Assembly: GCF_001427865.1 (NCBI RefSeq)
Contig: NZ_LMHH01000001.1
Coordinates: 496,001 to 560,000, forward strand
Length of the DNA stretch: 64,000 nt
Reading direction: 5' to 3'
Origin: Altererythrobacter sp. Root672
GTDB taxonomy: Bacteria; Pseudomonadota; Alphaproteobacteria; Sphingomonadales; Sphingomonadaceae
The notes under the pieces were generated by a model. That model made no database searches. It was not told the origin of the DNA and saw nothing but the letters and a program-made list of their open reading frames with translations. A program made the position numbers and the translations under genes. Shown piece after piece: positions 46,763 to 58,046 of this stretch (positions are counted from its first letter, which is position 1; every line of letters begins with the position of its first letter).

Positions 46763-47645
46763 CTATCCTCGCCGCGGTGCGCCTGGCAATCCAGTCCAGG
46801 ACGGCCTTGTCACGGCACACCCTCTCATCCGGCAGGTGATCGAGCGGAGAGCCCGAGCCGATACGGAAGGTTTTGCCGCGTTGAAGCTCAAAGAACAGTC
46901 GATCGCTTCCTCTCCGATAGCTCAAGCCGAAAGCAACGGCCCTCGCCGGGCGGAACATCCGATGCAGCTTGAGCAGGCGCTCGTACTCCCACGGCCTTTG
47001 GCGCAGCGAGTCATAGAGCGTGGCGAAATACCCTTGCATCCCGTTAAACAGGCGGCACCGAATAACGAACGAACCCCCTTCGTCTTCGACTACCTCGGCT
47101 TCGATCGGCGACGAATCCAGCAGGCCGATGAGGCGCACGAGGGTGCTTCGCGTGAAGAACGAACCGGACGGAAAGGCAAACTCAAGGTCTTCTTCGGCGG
47201 GTGACTGCGACCAGGCGTCGGGCAACATGACCACGACCGACCCCGCAGCCAGCGCCTTGCGGCACTCGACAATCAGCCGACGTGTCGGATGGATGAAATC
47301 AATCGAGAAGCCGCGCCTCGAGGCAAGCGAAGCAAGCTCCCGTTCGTACTGCGTGCCCTGATCTCCCACGATGGCGGATACGCGCGGCCCATCGGAACCA
47401 GCCCCTGCGAAGGCGCAATAGAGGAGCGCGAACAGACCGTTGTGACTGCCTACAACAAGACGTCCTGCAAAATCAGAAGCCTGCTCAACTCGGAAGTCCG
47501 GACTGGTCGTGCCGTGAAGAATGGCGTGATAACGCGCTTGAGTATCCAACCAGGTGTCCGGCATGCGCAGCGCTAGATCGTCGGCGATGCCCAGCTCCAT
47601 CAGCCTCATCGAGATGACTGCGCGACTGAAGTTGTCGATCTTCAT
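46743..47645 (-). CDS. LpxL-like (LPLAT superfamily) acyltransferase homologue
   Basis: The 300-residue protein resembles LpxL/HtrB lipid A acyltransferases. It has RLVVGSHNGLFALLYCAFAG with His68 where the catalytic His sits, and VVVMLPDAWSQSPAEEDLEF then PSGSFFTRSTLVRLIGLLDS, matching the LPDQ and FFG-x-LA blocks. The acidic partner expected about 5 residues after the His is Ala here, and no N-terminal membrane helix is seen, so activity and substrate are uncertain. It follows the small peptide gene and overlaps the membrane protease. GC content looks lower than in surrounding core genes, which may reflect transfer. Confidence 0.62.
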   Translation of the reverse strand: MKIDNFSRAVISMRLMELGIADDLALRMPDTWLDTQARYHAILHGTTSPDFRVEQASDFAGRLVVGSHNGLFALLYCAFAGAGSDGPRVSAIVGDQGTQYERELASLASRRGFSIDFIHPTRRLIVECRKALAAGSVVVMLPDAWSQSPAEEDLEFAFPSGSFFTRSTLVRLIGLLDSSPIEAEVVEDEGGSFVIRCRLFNGMQGYFATLYDSLRQRPWEYERLLKLHRMFRPARAVAFGLSYRRGSDRLFFELQRGKTFRIGSGSPLDHLPDERVCRDKAVLDWIARRTAARIDALIHI

Positions 47646-47656
47646 GAGCGATTGAA

Positions 47657-47686
47657 CCCATGCCTACCCATTTCGACCGGCATGGG
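47657..47686 (-). other. Stem-loop between peptide gene and its downstream operon
   Basis: CCCATGC (47657-47663) and GCATGGG (47680-47686) pair perfectly over 7 bp around a 16-nt loop, between the end of the 35-codon gene and the start of the acyltransferase-like gene. In peptide operons such a structure often allows much more precursor than enzyme to be made, by partial termination or mRNA protection. There is no T-run. Confidence 0.5.
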
Positions 47687-47702
47687 CCGGATCAACGCTG
47701 GT

Positions 47703-47810
47703 TTAGCAGCGGCAGATCTCTTGCTCGAAAAGGCGGAAGACCCACTCAGCGGCTTCTACGGTCTCGATCTCTTCCACTTCGATTTCGGCTACTTCATTGG
47801 CTTCGAGCAT
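47703..47810 (-). CDS. 35-residue acidic peptide, candidate precursor peptide
   Basis: The frame from ATG 47810 to TAA 47703 encodes 35 residues, starting MLEANEVAEIE and ending FEQEICRC. The first 22 residues hold nine Glu and no basic residue, like a leader peptide. The last 13 are aromatic and basic with two Cys in CRC at the C terminus. GGAGGG lies 5 nt before the ATG, a better ribosome binding site than most genes here have. The AT-rich promoter-like DNA upstream and the coupled enzyme genes downstream support a real gene. It matches no peptide family I know. Confidence 0.62.
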   Translation of the reverse strand: MLEANEVAEIEVEEIETVEAAEWVFRLFEQEICRC

Positions 47811-48180
47811 TGAGGCCCTCCATGTCTTGAACACTTGACCGACAGGGCCAAGCTGGTTCCAAATAACAGCAGAGCAGAGAAAATAAATGATTCTTTTTCA
47901 GATATTTAGATGAATAAATGCGACAGCACATTGATCCGTCGGCCGGCCTTTCTATGCCTGGGGCGATGGTCCATAGTAGCCCCACGTTCAAAGAGCAGTC
48001 GTTTCCGATCGGCAGGTGCTTCGCCCGTTTCCAGCGATTCGGTGATCTACACCTCTGAGACCGTACGACCGGCAGCACATTGCACCGCCGCCCCTCCACC
48101 CCCACATGGCTCTGACGCCTGTGGGGCCGCGTTGGCGCGCCTCTTGACCAACGCGAACATTTGCGGAACATCCTGCATCC
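47811..48180. other. 370-nt divergent spacer between the peptide operon and uvrA
   Basis: No gene is seen. Bases 47865-47935 are strikingly AT-rich for this genome (on the minus strand CATTTATTCATC and AATCATTTATTTT) and probably hold the promoter of the minus-strand peptide operon; several TAAATA/TTATTT hexamers fit a -10 but none is decisive. The uvrA-proximal end carries the SOS box. The middle has short open frames on both strands with no family-like sequence. Confidence 0.5.
48155..48169 (+). promoter_or_regulatory. Alphaproteobacterial LexA (SOS) box upstream of uvrA
   Basis: GAAC (48155-48158), seven bases, GAAC (48166-48169): this is the reverse complement of GTTC-N7-GTTC, the direct-repeat LexA operator of alphaproteobacteria. 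It ends 11 nt before the uvrA ATG, so LexA bound here would block transcription or early elongation. uvrA is a standard SOS gene, which supports the call. Confidence 0.85.
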
Positions 48181-51089
<2,909 letters not shown>

Positions 51090-51093
<4 letters not shown>

Positions 51094-51572
51094 TCCTCCC
51101 CGACGGGGAGAGCAGCAACCCCGTTCCGGTCTTCGACGACGCGGCTTACCGTACGGAGAACCTCGACGACCCCGATCTCGTGGCGGCCTACGAGATCGAG
51201 AACGAAGCGGTCCGGCTCGACCGCGAAACCATCGGTGCCGCCTGGGTGCTTGGGCTTATTCCGCTGGCGCTGGTGCTGGCTCTGCTGTCGGCGTTGCTCG
51301 GCGATTGGATATGGCGCCTGCTACCGGCGATCTTCATCGCGGTGGGCGTCGGCCTGCCGCTGATGTCGCTCGGGCGACGGTTCCAGTCCAACCTGCCGCT
51401 TCACCTGCCGGGCTATGGGGTCTTCACCGGTTCGGCCAAAAAGCGACTGATTCTCAAGGCCGCCGCGTTCGGCGGACTGGTGCTGCTGGTCTACAACCTG
51501 AGCGGACCCATTCAATTGTGGATCCAGCGATGGGTGGAAGAGTGGCTCGCGAATGGCGTCTGGCCTTTCTGA
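51090..51572 (+). CDS. Membrane protein coupled to uvrA
   Basis: The 160-residue protein starts at GTG 51090, whose GTGA overlaps the uvrA stop. An acidic N-terminal region (residues 1-50) is followed by three hydrophobic segments ([38 protein letters not shown] and [18 protein letters not shown]) and an amphipathic end ([18 protein letters not shown]). Coupling to uvrA suggests SOS co-induction, but I do not recognise the family. Confidence 0.68.
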
Positions 51573-51664
51573 CGCTCTTCACTGATGCCGGATCGAGCAA
51601 TCATCGTTCGTGATCGGTTTCCGTTTAATCGATTGGTGACGGCCGTGCGCCAAGGCTCCCGGCC

Positions 51665-52009
51665 ATGGCCTCCACGCAAGCCCCCAAAGGATTCGCCCTG
51701 CTCTTCGCCGTCGTCGGAATCCCCTTGATCTTGTGGCAATCCTGGGGGGCGAACGAAGAGCTGAAGGCGCTCGACACCACCGAAGCGCGTCAGGCGCGGT
51801 GCGTCGAACAAACCGCCTCCGTGCAGCTATCGCGCGAAGACGCCCAAGGCGTTTGCCGATGCATGGTGTTGGAGGCCGAAAAGCGCGGCATCACCAAGGC
51901 TCATGGAAGCTATGACATGGACGCGCTGAAGTCTGTGGTCGAAAGGTGCTTCGACGCCCACGTCCTGCAGCAGACGGCACCCTCTAGCCCTTCGCCGAAC
52001 CCGGCATGA
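51665..52009 (+). CDS. Small membrane-anchored protein with Cys-containing outer domain
   Basis: The 114-residue protein has one N-terminal hydrophobic helix (GFALLFAVVGIPLILWQSWG) acting as signal anchor, then an ~85-residue exported part with four Cys (ARCVEQT, GVCRCMV and ERCFDAH), probably two disulphides, and a Ser/Pro tail. No named family is recognised and the ribosome binding site is weak. Confidence 0.55.
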   Translation: MASTQAPKGFALLFAVVGIPLILWQSWGANEELKALDTTEARQARCVEQTASVQLSREDAQGVCRCMVLEAEKRGITKAHGSYDMDALKSVVERCFDAHVLQQTAPSSPSPNPA

Positions 52010-52138
52010 CGTAGCTCCCGGACTTTGGTGGGCCAATTATCAGGGAGAGAGCACCATCCCCGTACACCTACGTATTGCCGCAGCCCCGCATCCGCCGAAA
52101 GATGGCCCCGAACTTCCAAAGGGCAGGGCGGCACACCA

Positions 52139-52873
52139 GTGACGGGCAACATAGTCGAGGTCAAAATCGCGCCGTGGCGGTCTTATCCGGAGGCCTTCCG
52201 CACGGTGATGCGGACGCAGAAGCTCTGCGCCAATGTCCCGATGGTCATCGGGCTTGTGCTGCTGGGGCTCGGTATCTTGCCCTCACTGGTCCAGCTCAAG
52301 GTCTTCTCGGCGATCTTCGGCGGCATTGTTTCGCTGATCATGGCGGGGATCATCATCTGGATCGTGGACGCGGTCGTGCTCAATCCGCTGAAGAACAGCC
52401 GCTTCCGCTTCGTGGCGAAGACCTTGCTGGCGGACATGTGCGCCATGCCGCAGGCGGTTTCGCAGACCTTGTCGTGGTACAGCCCCGTGCCCGGCGCGCT
52501 CGTGGTGACGCAGCGGGGGAATCTGGTGATTGTCGACCGTTCGACCAACTACGACGAGATCTGGCTTCATCCCTCGCAGGTCCTGAACGTCAGTGTGGAG
52601 CGCGAGGAAACATTCGTCACGAACACCAAGCATGGCAGCAGTTTCAGCCTGGGAAGCGTGTCGCCCGGCTGGATGTTCGCCAGCTATAATTCCCGCAGCA
52701 AGTCCAAGTCGGTCACACACAAGCTCGAAACGGCCTTCCTCGAAATCCGCTATCAGGTCGAACGGAACGGCGCGGTCCATACGGCGGTCATTCCGTTCGG
52801 GGACGACCGCCTTGGAGCGGACGCCTGGCGCGCGACCTTGAGCGGCCTGAGCTATGTCGAGGAAGTGGCCTGA
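52139..52873 (+). CDS. Two-helix membrane protein with a PH-like C-terminal domain
   Basis: The 244-residue protein has two membrane helices ([20 protein letters not shown] and IVSLIMAGIIIWIVDAVV) after a short basic N terminus, then a beta-rich domain (ALVVTQRGNLVIVDRSTNYD, VLNVSVEREETFV, FLEIRYQVERNGAVHTAVIP). The strand pattern resembles bacterial PH-like domains. I take GTG 52139 as start because GGGCAGGGCGG lies upstream; the frame is open 38 codons further with unlikely sequence. Function unknown. Confidence 0.6.
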   Translation: MTGNIVEVKIAPWRSYPEAFRTVMRTQKLCANVPMVIGLVLLGLGILPSLVQLKVFSAIFGGIVSLIMAGIIIWIVDAVVLNPLKNSRFRFVAKTLLADMCAMPQAVSQTLSWYSPVPGALVVTQRGNLVIVDRSTNYDEIWLHPSQVLNVSVEREETFVTNTKHGSSFSLGSVSPGWMFASYNSRSKSKSVTHKLETAFLEIRYQVERNGAVHTAVIPFGDDRLGADAWRATLSGLSYVEEVA

Positions 52874-53025
52874 CCGCTGGTGGCTGCTCCCCGTGACGGG
52901 CAGGAATTGGTGCACGCAGACCCTTACGCGCCGTCACCGCCTGCGCCGTTCCATCAGTCCCATCTTGACCGCGCCAACCTCTAGGTTACCTCTTGCACCG
53001 AATTAAGAAGAGAGAGGGAGAATCC

Positions 53026-53439
53026 ATGTTCGATGCGATCATGAAGCGCGGTCTTGCTACTCTTGGCCTGCTGGCCTTGGCGGCACCTGCTGCGGCACAG
53101 TTCGGTGGGCCGCCGCCGCCGCCCAATACCGGCGTGCCGGTCTATACCCGGCTGACCGGTGCCCAGGCCGGCGGCAGCTTCACGGGGGTGATCGATCCGC
53201 CGAAGGGGCAGTTCTGCTACATCATGAACGTGACGGGCACGAATGCCCCGACTGCGGCAAGCATCAACGGCGATAACGGCGCTTCGGTGCTGTCGCTGGG
53301 CGCGCTGAGCGGCAACTCGAGCGGCGGCTGCCAGCCGATCGCGGCCGATCTGGCGGCGGCCATCCTGGCCAATCCCTCCGCCTACTACGTAAGCGTGCCG
53401 ACTGCGGTCGGCGCGATTCAAGGGCGGTTGTCGAAGTAG
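53026..53439 (+). CDS. Exported CHRD-like domain protein
   Basis: The 137-residue protein has a signal peptide (MFDAIMKRGLATLGLLALAA, cleavage near AAAQ), a Pro-rich linker and a domain with CYIMNVTGTNAPTAASINGD, a second Cys in GGCQPIAADLAAAIL, and NPSAYYVSVPTAVGAIQGRL. The Cys pair and the NPxxYYV...GAIQGRL ending match the C-terminal half of CHRD domains, with the usual His of that motif replaced. GAGGGAG sets the start. Function unknown. Confidence 0.7.
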   Translation: MFDAIMKRGLATLGLLALAAPAAAQFGGPPPPPNTGVPVYTRLTGAQAGGSFTGVIDPPKGQFCYIMNVTGTNAPTAASINGDNGASVLSLGALSGNSSGGCQPIAADLAAAILANPSAYYVSVPTAVGAIQGRLSK

Positions 53440-53488
53440 GAAGTTAGGTCGCGGGGGAGGGCTGAGCCTTCCTCCGCCACCAGTGGGC

Positions 53489-54016
53489 TTAGTCGTCGCC
53501 GAGTACGGCGAGCTCAACCCGGCCGCTGCCCGCGCTGCGAATGCCGAGATCCTCGGCAGCGGCCTGGCTGAGGTCGATCACGCGGCCGCCATGGAACGGG
53601 CCGCGATCATTGATACGGACGACCACCGAGTGGCCATTGCGCGACACGCGGACCTTGCTGCCGAAAGGCAGGGTGCGGTGCGCCGCAGTGTATTCGTCGG
53701 GATCGAAGCGTTCGCCGCTCGCCGTGCGGCGGCCTTCGAACTCGCGGCCGTACCAGCTGGCGACGCCGCCGCTGATCTCGCGAGCTTCTTCTTCCTCGGC
53801 CAGCGGCTGAACCACGGCTTCCTGGAAAGTGACGATCGAGGCCTCGGCCGAATTGGTCGAGGGCACGAAGTGAGGGAGCTCAGCATTGGTGGTGGCAGCA
53901 GCGACCGACGTGGCCGGAGCCGTTGCGGTCTCAGCGGTCACTTCGGCCAAAGCCGGAGCGATCGAGCCACTCAGGGCAGCCAGGGCAAGCCCGGCCAGCG
54001 CCATGCGGAGCTTCAT
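53489..54016 (-). CDS. rlpA: RlpA-like septal peptidoglycan transglycosylase
   Basis: The 175-residue protein has a signal peptide (MKLRMALAGLALAALSGSIA) and a double-psi beta-barrel domain with ASWYGREFEGRRTASGERFD, HRTLPFGSKVRV and VVRINDRGPFHGGRVIDLS, the RlpA catalytic elements. It probably cleaves denuded glycan strands at the septum. No SPOR domain and no lipobox are present, so it is a short soluble form. The frame is open upstream, but the signal peptide fixes the start at 54016. Confidence 0.88.
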   Translation of the reverse strand: MKLRMALAGLALAALSGSIAPALAEVTAETATAPATSVAAATTNAELPHFVPSTNSAEASIVTFQEAVVQPLAEEEEAREISGGVASWYGREFEGRRTASGERFDPDEYTAAHRTLPFGSKVRVSRNGHSVVVRINDRGPFHGGRVIDLSQAAAEDLGIRSAGSGRVELAVLGDD

Positions 54017-54280
54017 GGTGGTATTCCCGTCCATGGGCTGTGCAATAGGCGCCACTTCGCAAGTGCGTAACCCGTCCAGGGTCGCTTCACCCCGCCTTCG
54101 GCTCGACTCATCCCTTTGTCCGGAACTGTTAACTATGAACCACATCGGCTCAACGCTGGCACGAAACGAGTCGTCGGGGTGAGATGCGGCTGACCGGTCC
54201 GCCCTCGGCCGGTTGAGGGCCCGAGTCGCGGCGGTTGGGATGCGGAAGGGAGCAATTGCCGATGAGATCGTGGCACCGGG

Positions 54281-54320
54281 GCCCCAAAAGGAAATGGGGC
54301 CAGCCCGGAGGCTGACCCCA
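54281..54320 (-). terminator. Minus-strand intrinsic terminator
   Basis: TGGGGCCAGCC (54295-54305) pairs with GGCTGACCCCA (54310-54320), one C-A mismatch, loop CGGA. Read on the minus strand, the stem is followed by TTTCCTTTT. It lies 550 nt after the argG stop, which is far for an argG terminator and fits an independent RNA or a very long 3' UTR. Confidence 0.65.
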
Positions 54321-54799
54321 CTCTCACCGGCGTGTGGGCCCCGAGGGGCACTTGACGCCTGGCGCCTTCAATACCGTCCATTAGACGGTGTCTCCATCGC
54401 CCGGCGCTCGCGCCGGTGCCGGTTCCATCGGGGGGCTTGATGAAGACCGCGAGGGTCTTCTCCATGGCCATCCGTTGGTCCCGAGATCGGATCTTCGGAC
54501 TGGGCCTCGAGCGGTTCCTGCGCTGCCCGTGAGCATTGCTGAAACCTCGGCGCCAGGCCGGAACACCCGACCTTCCGACTGCGATACCTTGCGGCTAAGT
54601 TGTCAGAGGCTTGGATTTGCCCGAAGGCTATCCCCGTCCTGTCCCTCCACCGTGCGGCCCTCGCCGTCGCGTCGATCCAGTTGCCGTTCCCACCTTCCAC
54701 TCGGGCCTTGCGGCCTTTGATCCGGCGGAGACTTTTCCCCGTTTCGATGATTGGAGGATGCGTCGGTCGACCGATTCGGGCAACAGCGCAACGGGCCAG

Positions 54800-54842
54800 T
54801 TATCCACTTTTGGCGATTTCGCCAGTGGACAAGGGTGGATAA
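54800..54842. promoter_or_regulatory. Pair of inverted DnaA-box-like sites
   Basis: TTATCCAC (54800-54807) and its reverse complement GTGGATAA (54835-54842) face each other 27 bp apart. Each matches the DnaA consensus TTATNCACA in 8 of 9 positions. Between them TGGCGA/TCGCCA forms a small palindrome. The site lies just beyond the argG stop. It could titrate DnaA or control a transcript. A replication origin is unlikely, because no AT-rich unwinding element is seen. Confidence 0.45.
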
Positions 54843-54870
54843 CTCAACGGCCCGTCGCGAATGCCGCGAT

Positions 54871-56088
<1,218 letters not shown>

Positions 56089-56161
56089 TTCTTGCTCCGC
56101 CGGGGATTCGCCGGCGGCGGTTATCAGGCTCTTCCCCGTCCGGCAACTTGGCTGGAGGCGC

Positions 56162-56713
56162 TTACTTGATTGGTTTGGCCCCGAGCTGCGGATTGAGGGT
56201 CCCGATGTAGTTGAGCCAGGCCTTGGGTTTGCGAAGCATTTCCTTCGGATAGGCCACCTTCAGCCCGCCCAGCTCGGCGATCCGGCCGACGAAGTGGATG
56301 CAGTTGCGGGTATCGAGGTCGTAGTACTTTCCCGGCGCATCCCGCCAGGCTGCCACTTCCTGTTTCATGCGGTGATAGGTGGCGTCCGATACGGTGATCG
56401 AAAAATGCGTGTTGGTGCTTTTCAAGTACTTCTCGTCCTCCACCCAGATCACGTGTTCGACAGGGCCGGCGAGGATCGAAGGTCCCACGCTCTTGGCCGA
56501 GAACCCGAAGTTTTCGTGGATCACCTGTCCGGTATCATCGAGCTTGCCGTCGAAGACCACGAAGGTGTGCGGGTATCGGCCGATCAGCACCGAGCCGTTG
56601 AAGCTATGGAAGGTGACCGTGACCGTGGCAAACGCCGGGCCGTGCCAAAGGGAGAGGGCCAGAAAGACAAGGGACAGCCGGGCGAGAACGCGGCGAATGG
56701 ACGACCAGGGCAT
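56162..56713 (-). CDS. Exported protein with permuted NlpC/P60-like fold
   Basis: The 183-residue protein has a signal peptide ([20 protein letters not shown]). In the mature part, [20 protein letters not shown] with a candidate catalytic His comes first, and [20 protein letters not shown] with a candidate Cys comes later. His before Cys is the order of permuted papain-like (YiiX/LRAT-type) hydrolases. It may be an amidase or thioesterase; the substrate is unknown. Confidence 0.6.
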   Translation of the reverse strand: MPWSSIRRVLARLSLVFLALSLWHGPAFATVTVTFHSFNGSVLIGRYPHTFVVFDGKLDDTGQVIHENFGFSAKSVGPSILAGPVEHVIWVEDEKYLKSTNTHFSITVSDATYHRMKQEVAAWRDAPGKYYDLDTRNCIHFVGRIAELGGLKVAYPKEMLRKPKAWLNYIGTLNPQLGAKPIK

Positions 56714-56805
56714 GCGATCCGCTTTACTAAGAATGGGCTTGCCGCACCGCTAGACGACGGCACTGACCACGACAACCGCGCCGGAACCGCTATCCCTTAT
56801 CGCGA

Positions 56806-58020
56806 TCATGGGGAGGGCTCTATGCGCAGGACGGCATTCTCCGGGCCGTCGGTCAGCACATAGATCAGGCCGTCCGGCCCTTGCGCAAAGTCGCGCACGC
56901 GCTGGTGGAGGTCGGTCAGGAGGGTTTCCCTGCGGAGTTCTCCGAAGTCTGCGCCGAAGGCCACGCGTTCGAGGCCGCCGGTGCCGGGAATTTCGCCACG
57001 CCTGCCGCTACCGACGAAGAGGTTGCCCTTCCACTTGGGGAAGCGATCGCCGTCGTAGATCATGAGCCCGGTGGGTGCGATCGAGGGCAACCACACCAGC
57101 AGGGGTTTCTCGATGCCCGGAACCAGCGGCATTTCGGCGAGGTGCGAGCCGTCGTACTGCCGGCCGTAAGTGTAGGTGGGCCAGCCGTAGTTTGCGCCCG
57201 GGCGGATTCGGTTGACCTCGTCACCACCGTTGGGCCCGTGTTCGGCCGAGAACACCGTGCCTGTCGCAGCATCGACCATCAGGCCGTGCTGATCGCGGTG
57301 GCCGTAACTGTAGATCGCCGGATTCGCCCCTTCGCGGCCCACGAAGGGATTGTCGGCCGGGATCGAGCCATCGTCGTTGAGGCGCAGGACCTTGCCGTAG
57401 ATGTTGCCCAGGTCCTGCGCGATGTCCCCGAACGCCCCGCCGGTGGTCACGAACAGCTTGCCGTCCTTGCCGAAGGCGAGCCTTGATCCAAGGGCGGCCG
57501 ATGGGCCGCCAGTCAGCAAGGTTTCGACGTTCGAGACCCGTCCATCCTCGAGCTTGGCCCGCATCAAGGTCAGCCGGGCGTAACGATAGATGCTGGTGTC
57601 GCTTTCGGGTTTCGGAGCTGGGTCGTTGTAAGTGAAATAGATCAGGTGATTGCGCGCGAAATCCGGGTGGAGCGCGATGTCCTGGACGCCGACACTGAAA
57701 GTCCAGTCATCGGTCGGAACCGGGAAGCCCGCGACCGGCTGCGGATCGAGTTGAGCGCCGGACTTGGTGGCCTGCCGCAAGATCCGGAGCCCCATGCCGC
57801 GCTCGACGATCAGCAGGTCGCCATCGGGCAGGAACTCGATCGCGAAAGGCCTGGCGAACCCTTTGGCGAGTACGGTGGCCTTGATGCCGTGCTGTTCGGC
57901 GGTGTCGAAGACGTAGGGTGCGCTGCCGAGCGTAACCGGGGCGATGCCTATGTCGGGAGTCTGAGCGAAGCCTGCTGCCGAAATCAGCAGCGCGGAGCCG
58001 GCGATCCATCTCTTCACCAT
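56806..58020 (-). CDS. Exported PQQ-dependent sugar dehydrogenase (YliI/Asd type)
   Basis: The 404-residue protein has a signal peptide (MVKRWIAGSALLISAAGFAQ) and a six-bladed propeller of the soluble aldose dehydrogenase family. Characteristic segments are ARPFAIEFLPDGDLLIVERG, GVQDIALHPDFARNHLIYFT, SYGHRDQHGLMVDAATGTVF with the catalytic His, and EHGPNGGDEVNRIRPGANYG. It oxidises sugars in the periplasm using PQQ. The frame is open 71 codons upstream into cfa, but the signal peptide fixes the start, 26 nt after cfa. Confidence 0.9.
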   Translation of the reverse strand: MVKRWIAGSALLISAAGFAQTPDIGIAPVTLGSAPYVFDTAEQHGIKATVLAKGFARPFAIEFLPDGDLLIVERGMGLRILRQATKSGAQLDPQPVAGFPVPTDDWTFSVGVQDIALHPDFARNHLIYFTYNDPAPKPESDTSIYRYARLTLMRAKLEDGRVSNVETLLTGGPSAALGSRLAFGKDGKLFVTTGGAFGDIAQDLGNIYGKVLRLNDDGSIPADNPFVGREGANPAIYSYGHRDQHGLMVDAATGTVFSAEHGPNGGDEVNRIRPGANYGWPTYTYGRQYDGSHLAEMPLVPGIEKPLLVWLPSIAPTGLMIYDGDRFPKWKGNLFVGSGRRGEIPGTGGLERVAFGADFGELRRETLLTDLHQRVRDFAQGPDGLIYVLTDGPENAVLRIEPSP

Positions 58021-58046
58021 CGCCGGCCCCCCATCCTGTCGTCTGT

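Larger units (their letters stand above)
54017..54870. other. 854-nt gene-free region, possible structured RNA gene
   Basis: No open frame here has family-like sequence. Near 54281-54500 the DNA is packed with stem-loops, such as CCGGCG/CGCCGG around 54411-54426, GAAGACC/GGTCTTC around 54442-54460, and ACCGTC/GACGGT around 54373-54389. A terminator on the minus strand closes this part, so a minus-strand RNA starting between 54500 and 54800 is plausible. I compared it by eye with RNase P RNA, tmRNA and SRP RNA motifs and could not place it in any of them. The right end holds two DnaA-box-like sites. The left part (54017-54280) should hold the rlpA promoter. Confidence 0.4.

Noticed and set aside
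54601-54700. tmRNA-like fragments on the minus strand (TGGATCGACGCG and TCTGACAACTTAGCCGC)
   Set aside because: The frame does not stop after a short tag and no T-arm or acceptor sequence was found, so a tmRNA call is not supported.
54133-54700. Overlapping minus-strand open frames between argG and rlpA
   Set aside because: Pro/Arg/Gly-rich translations without family resemblance, and dense stem-loops in the DNA, argue against coding.
54721-54760. RNase P-like GGGGAAAAGTCTCC on the minus strand
   Set aside because: It does not match the conserved GAGGAAAGTCCGGGC block, and the other conserved RNase P regions are absent.
54800-54842. Chromosomal replication origin
   Set aside because: There are only two DnaA-like sites, no AT-rich unwinding region, and none of the usual neighbours (hemE, dnaA, parAB).
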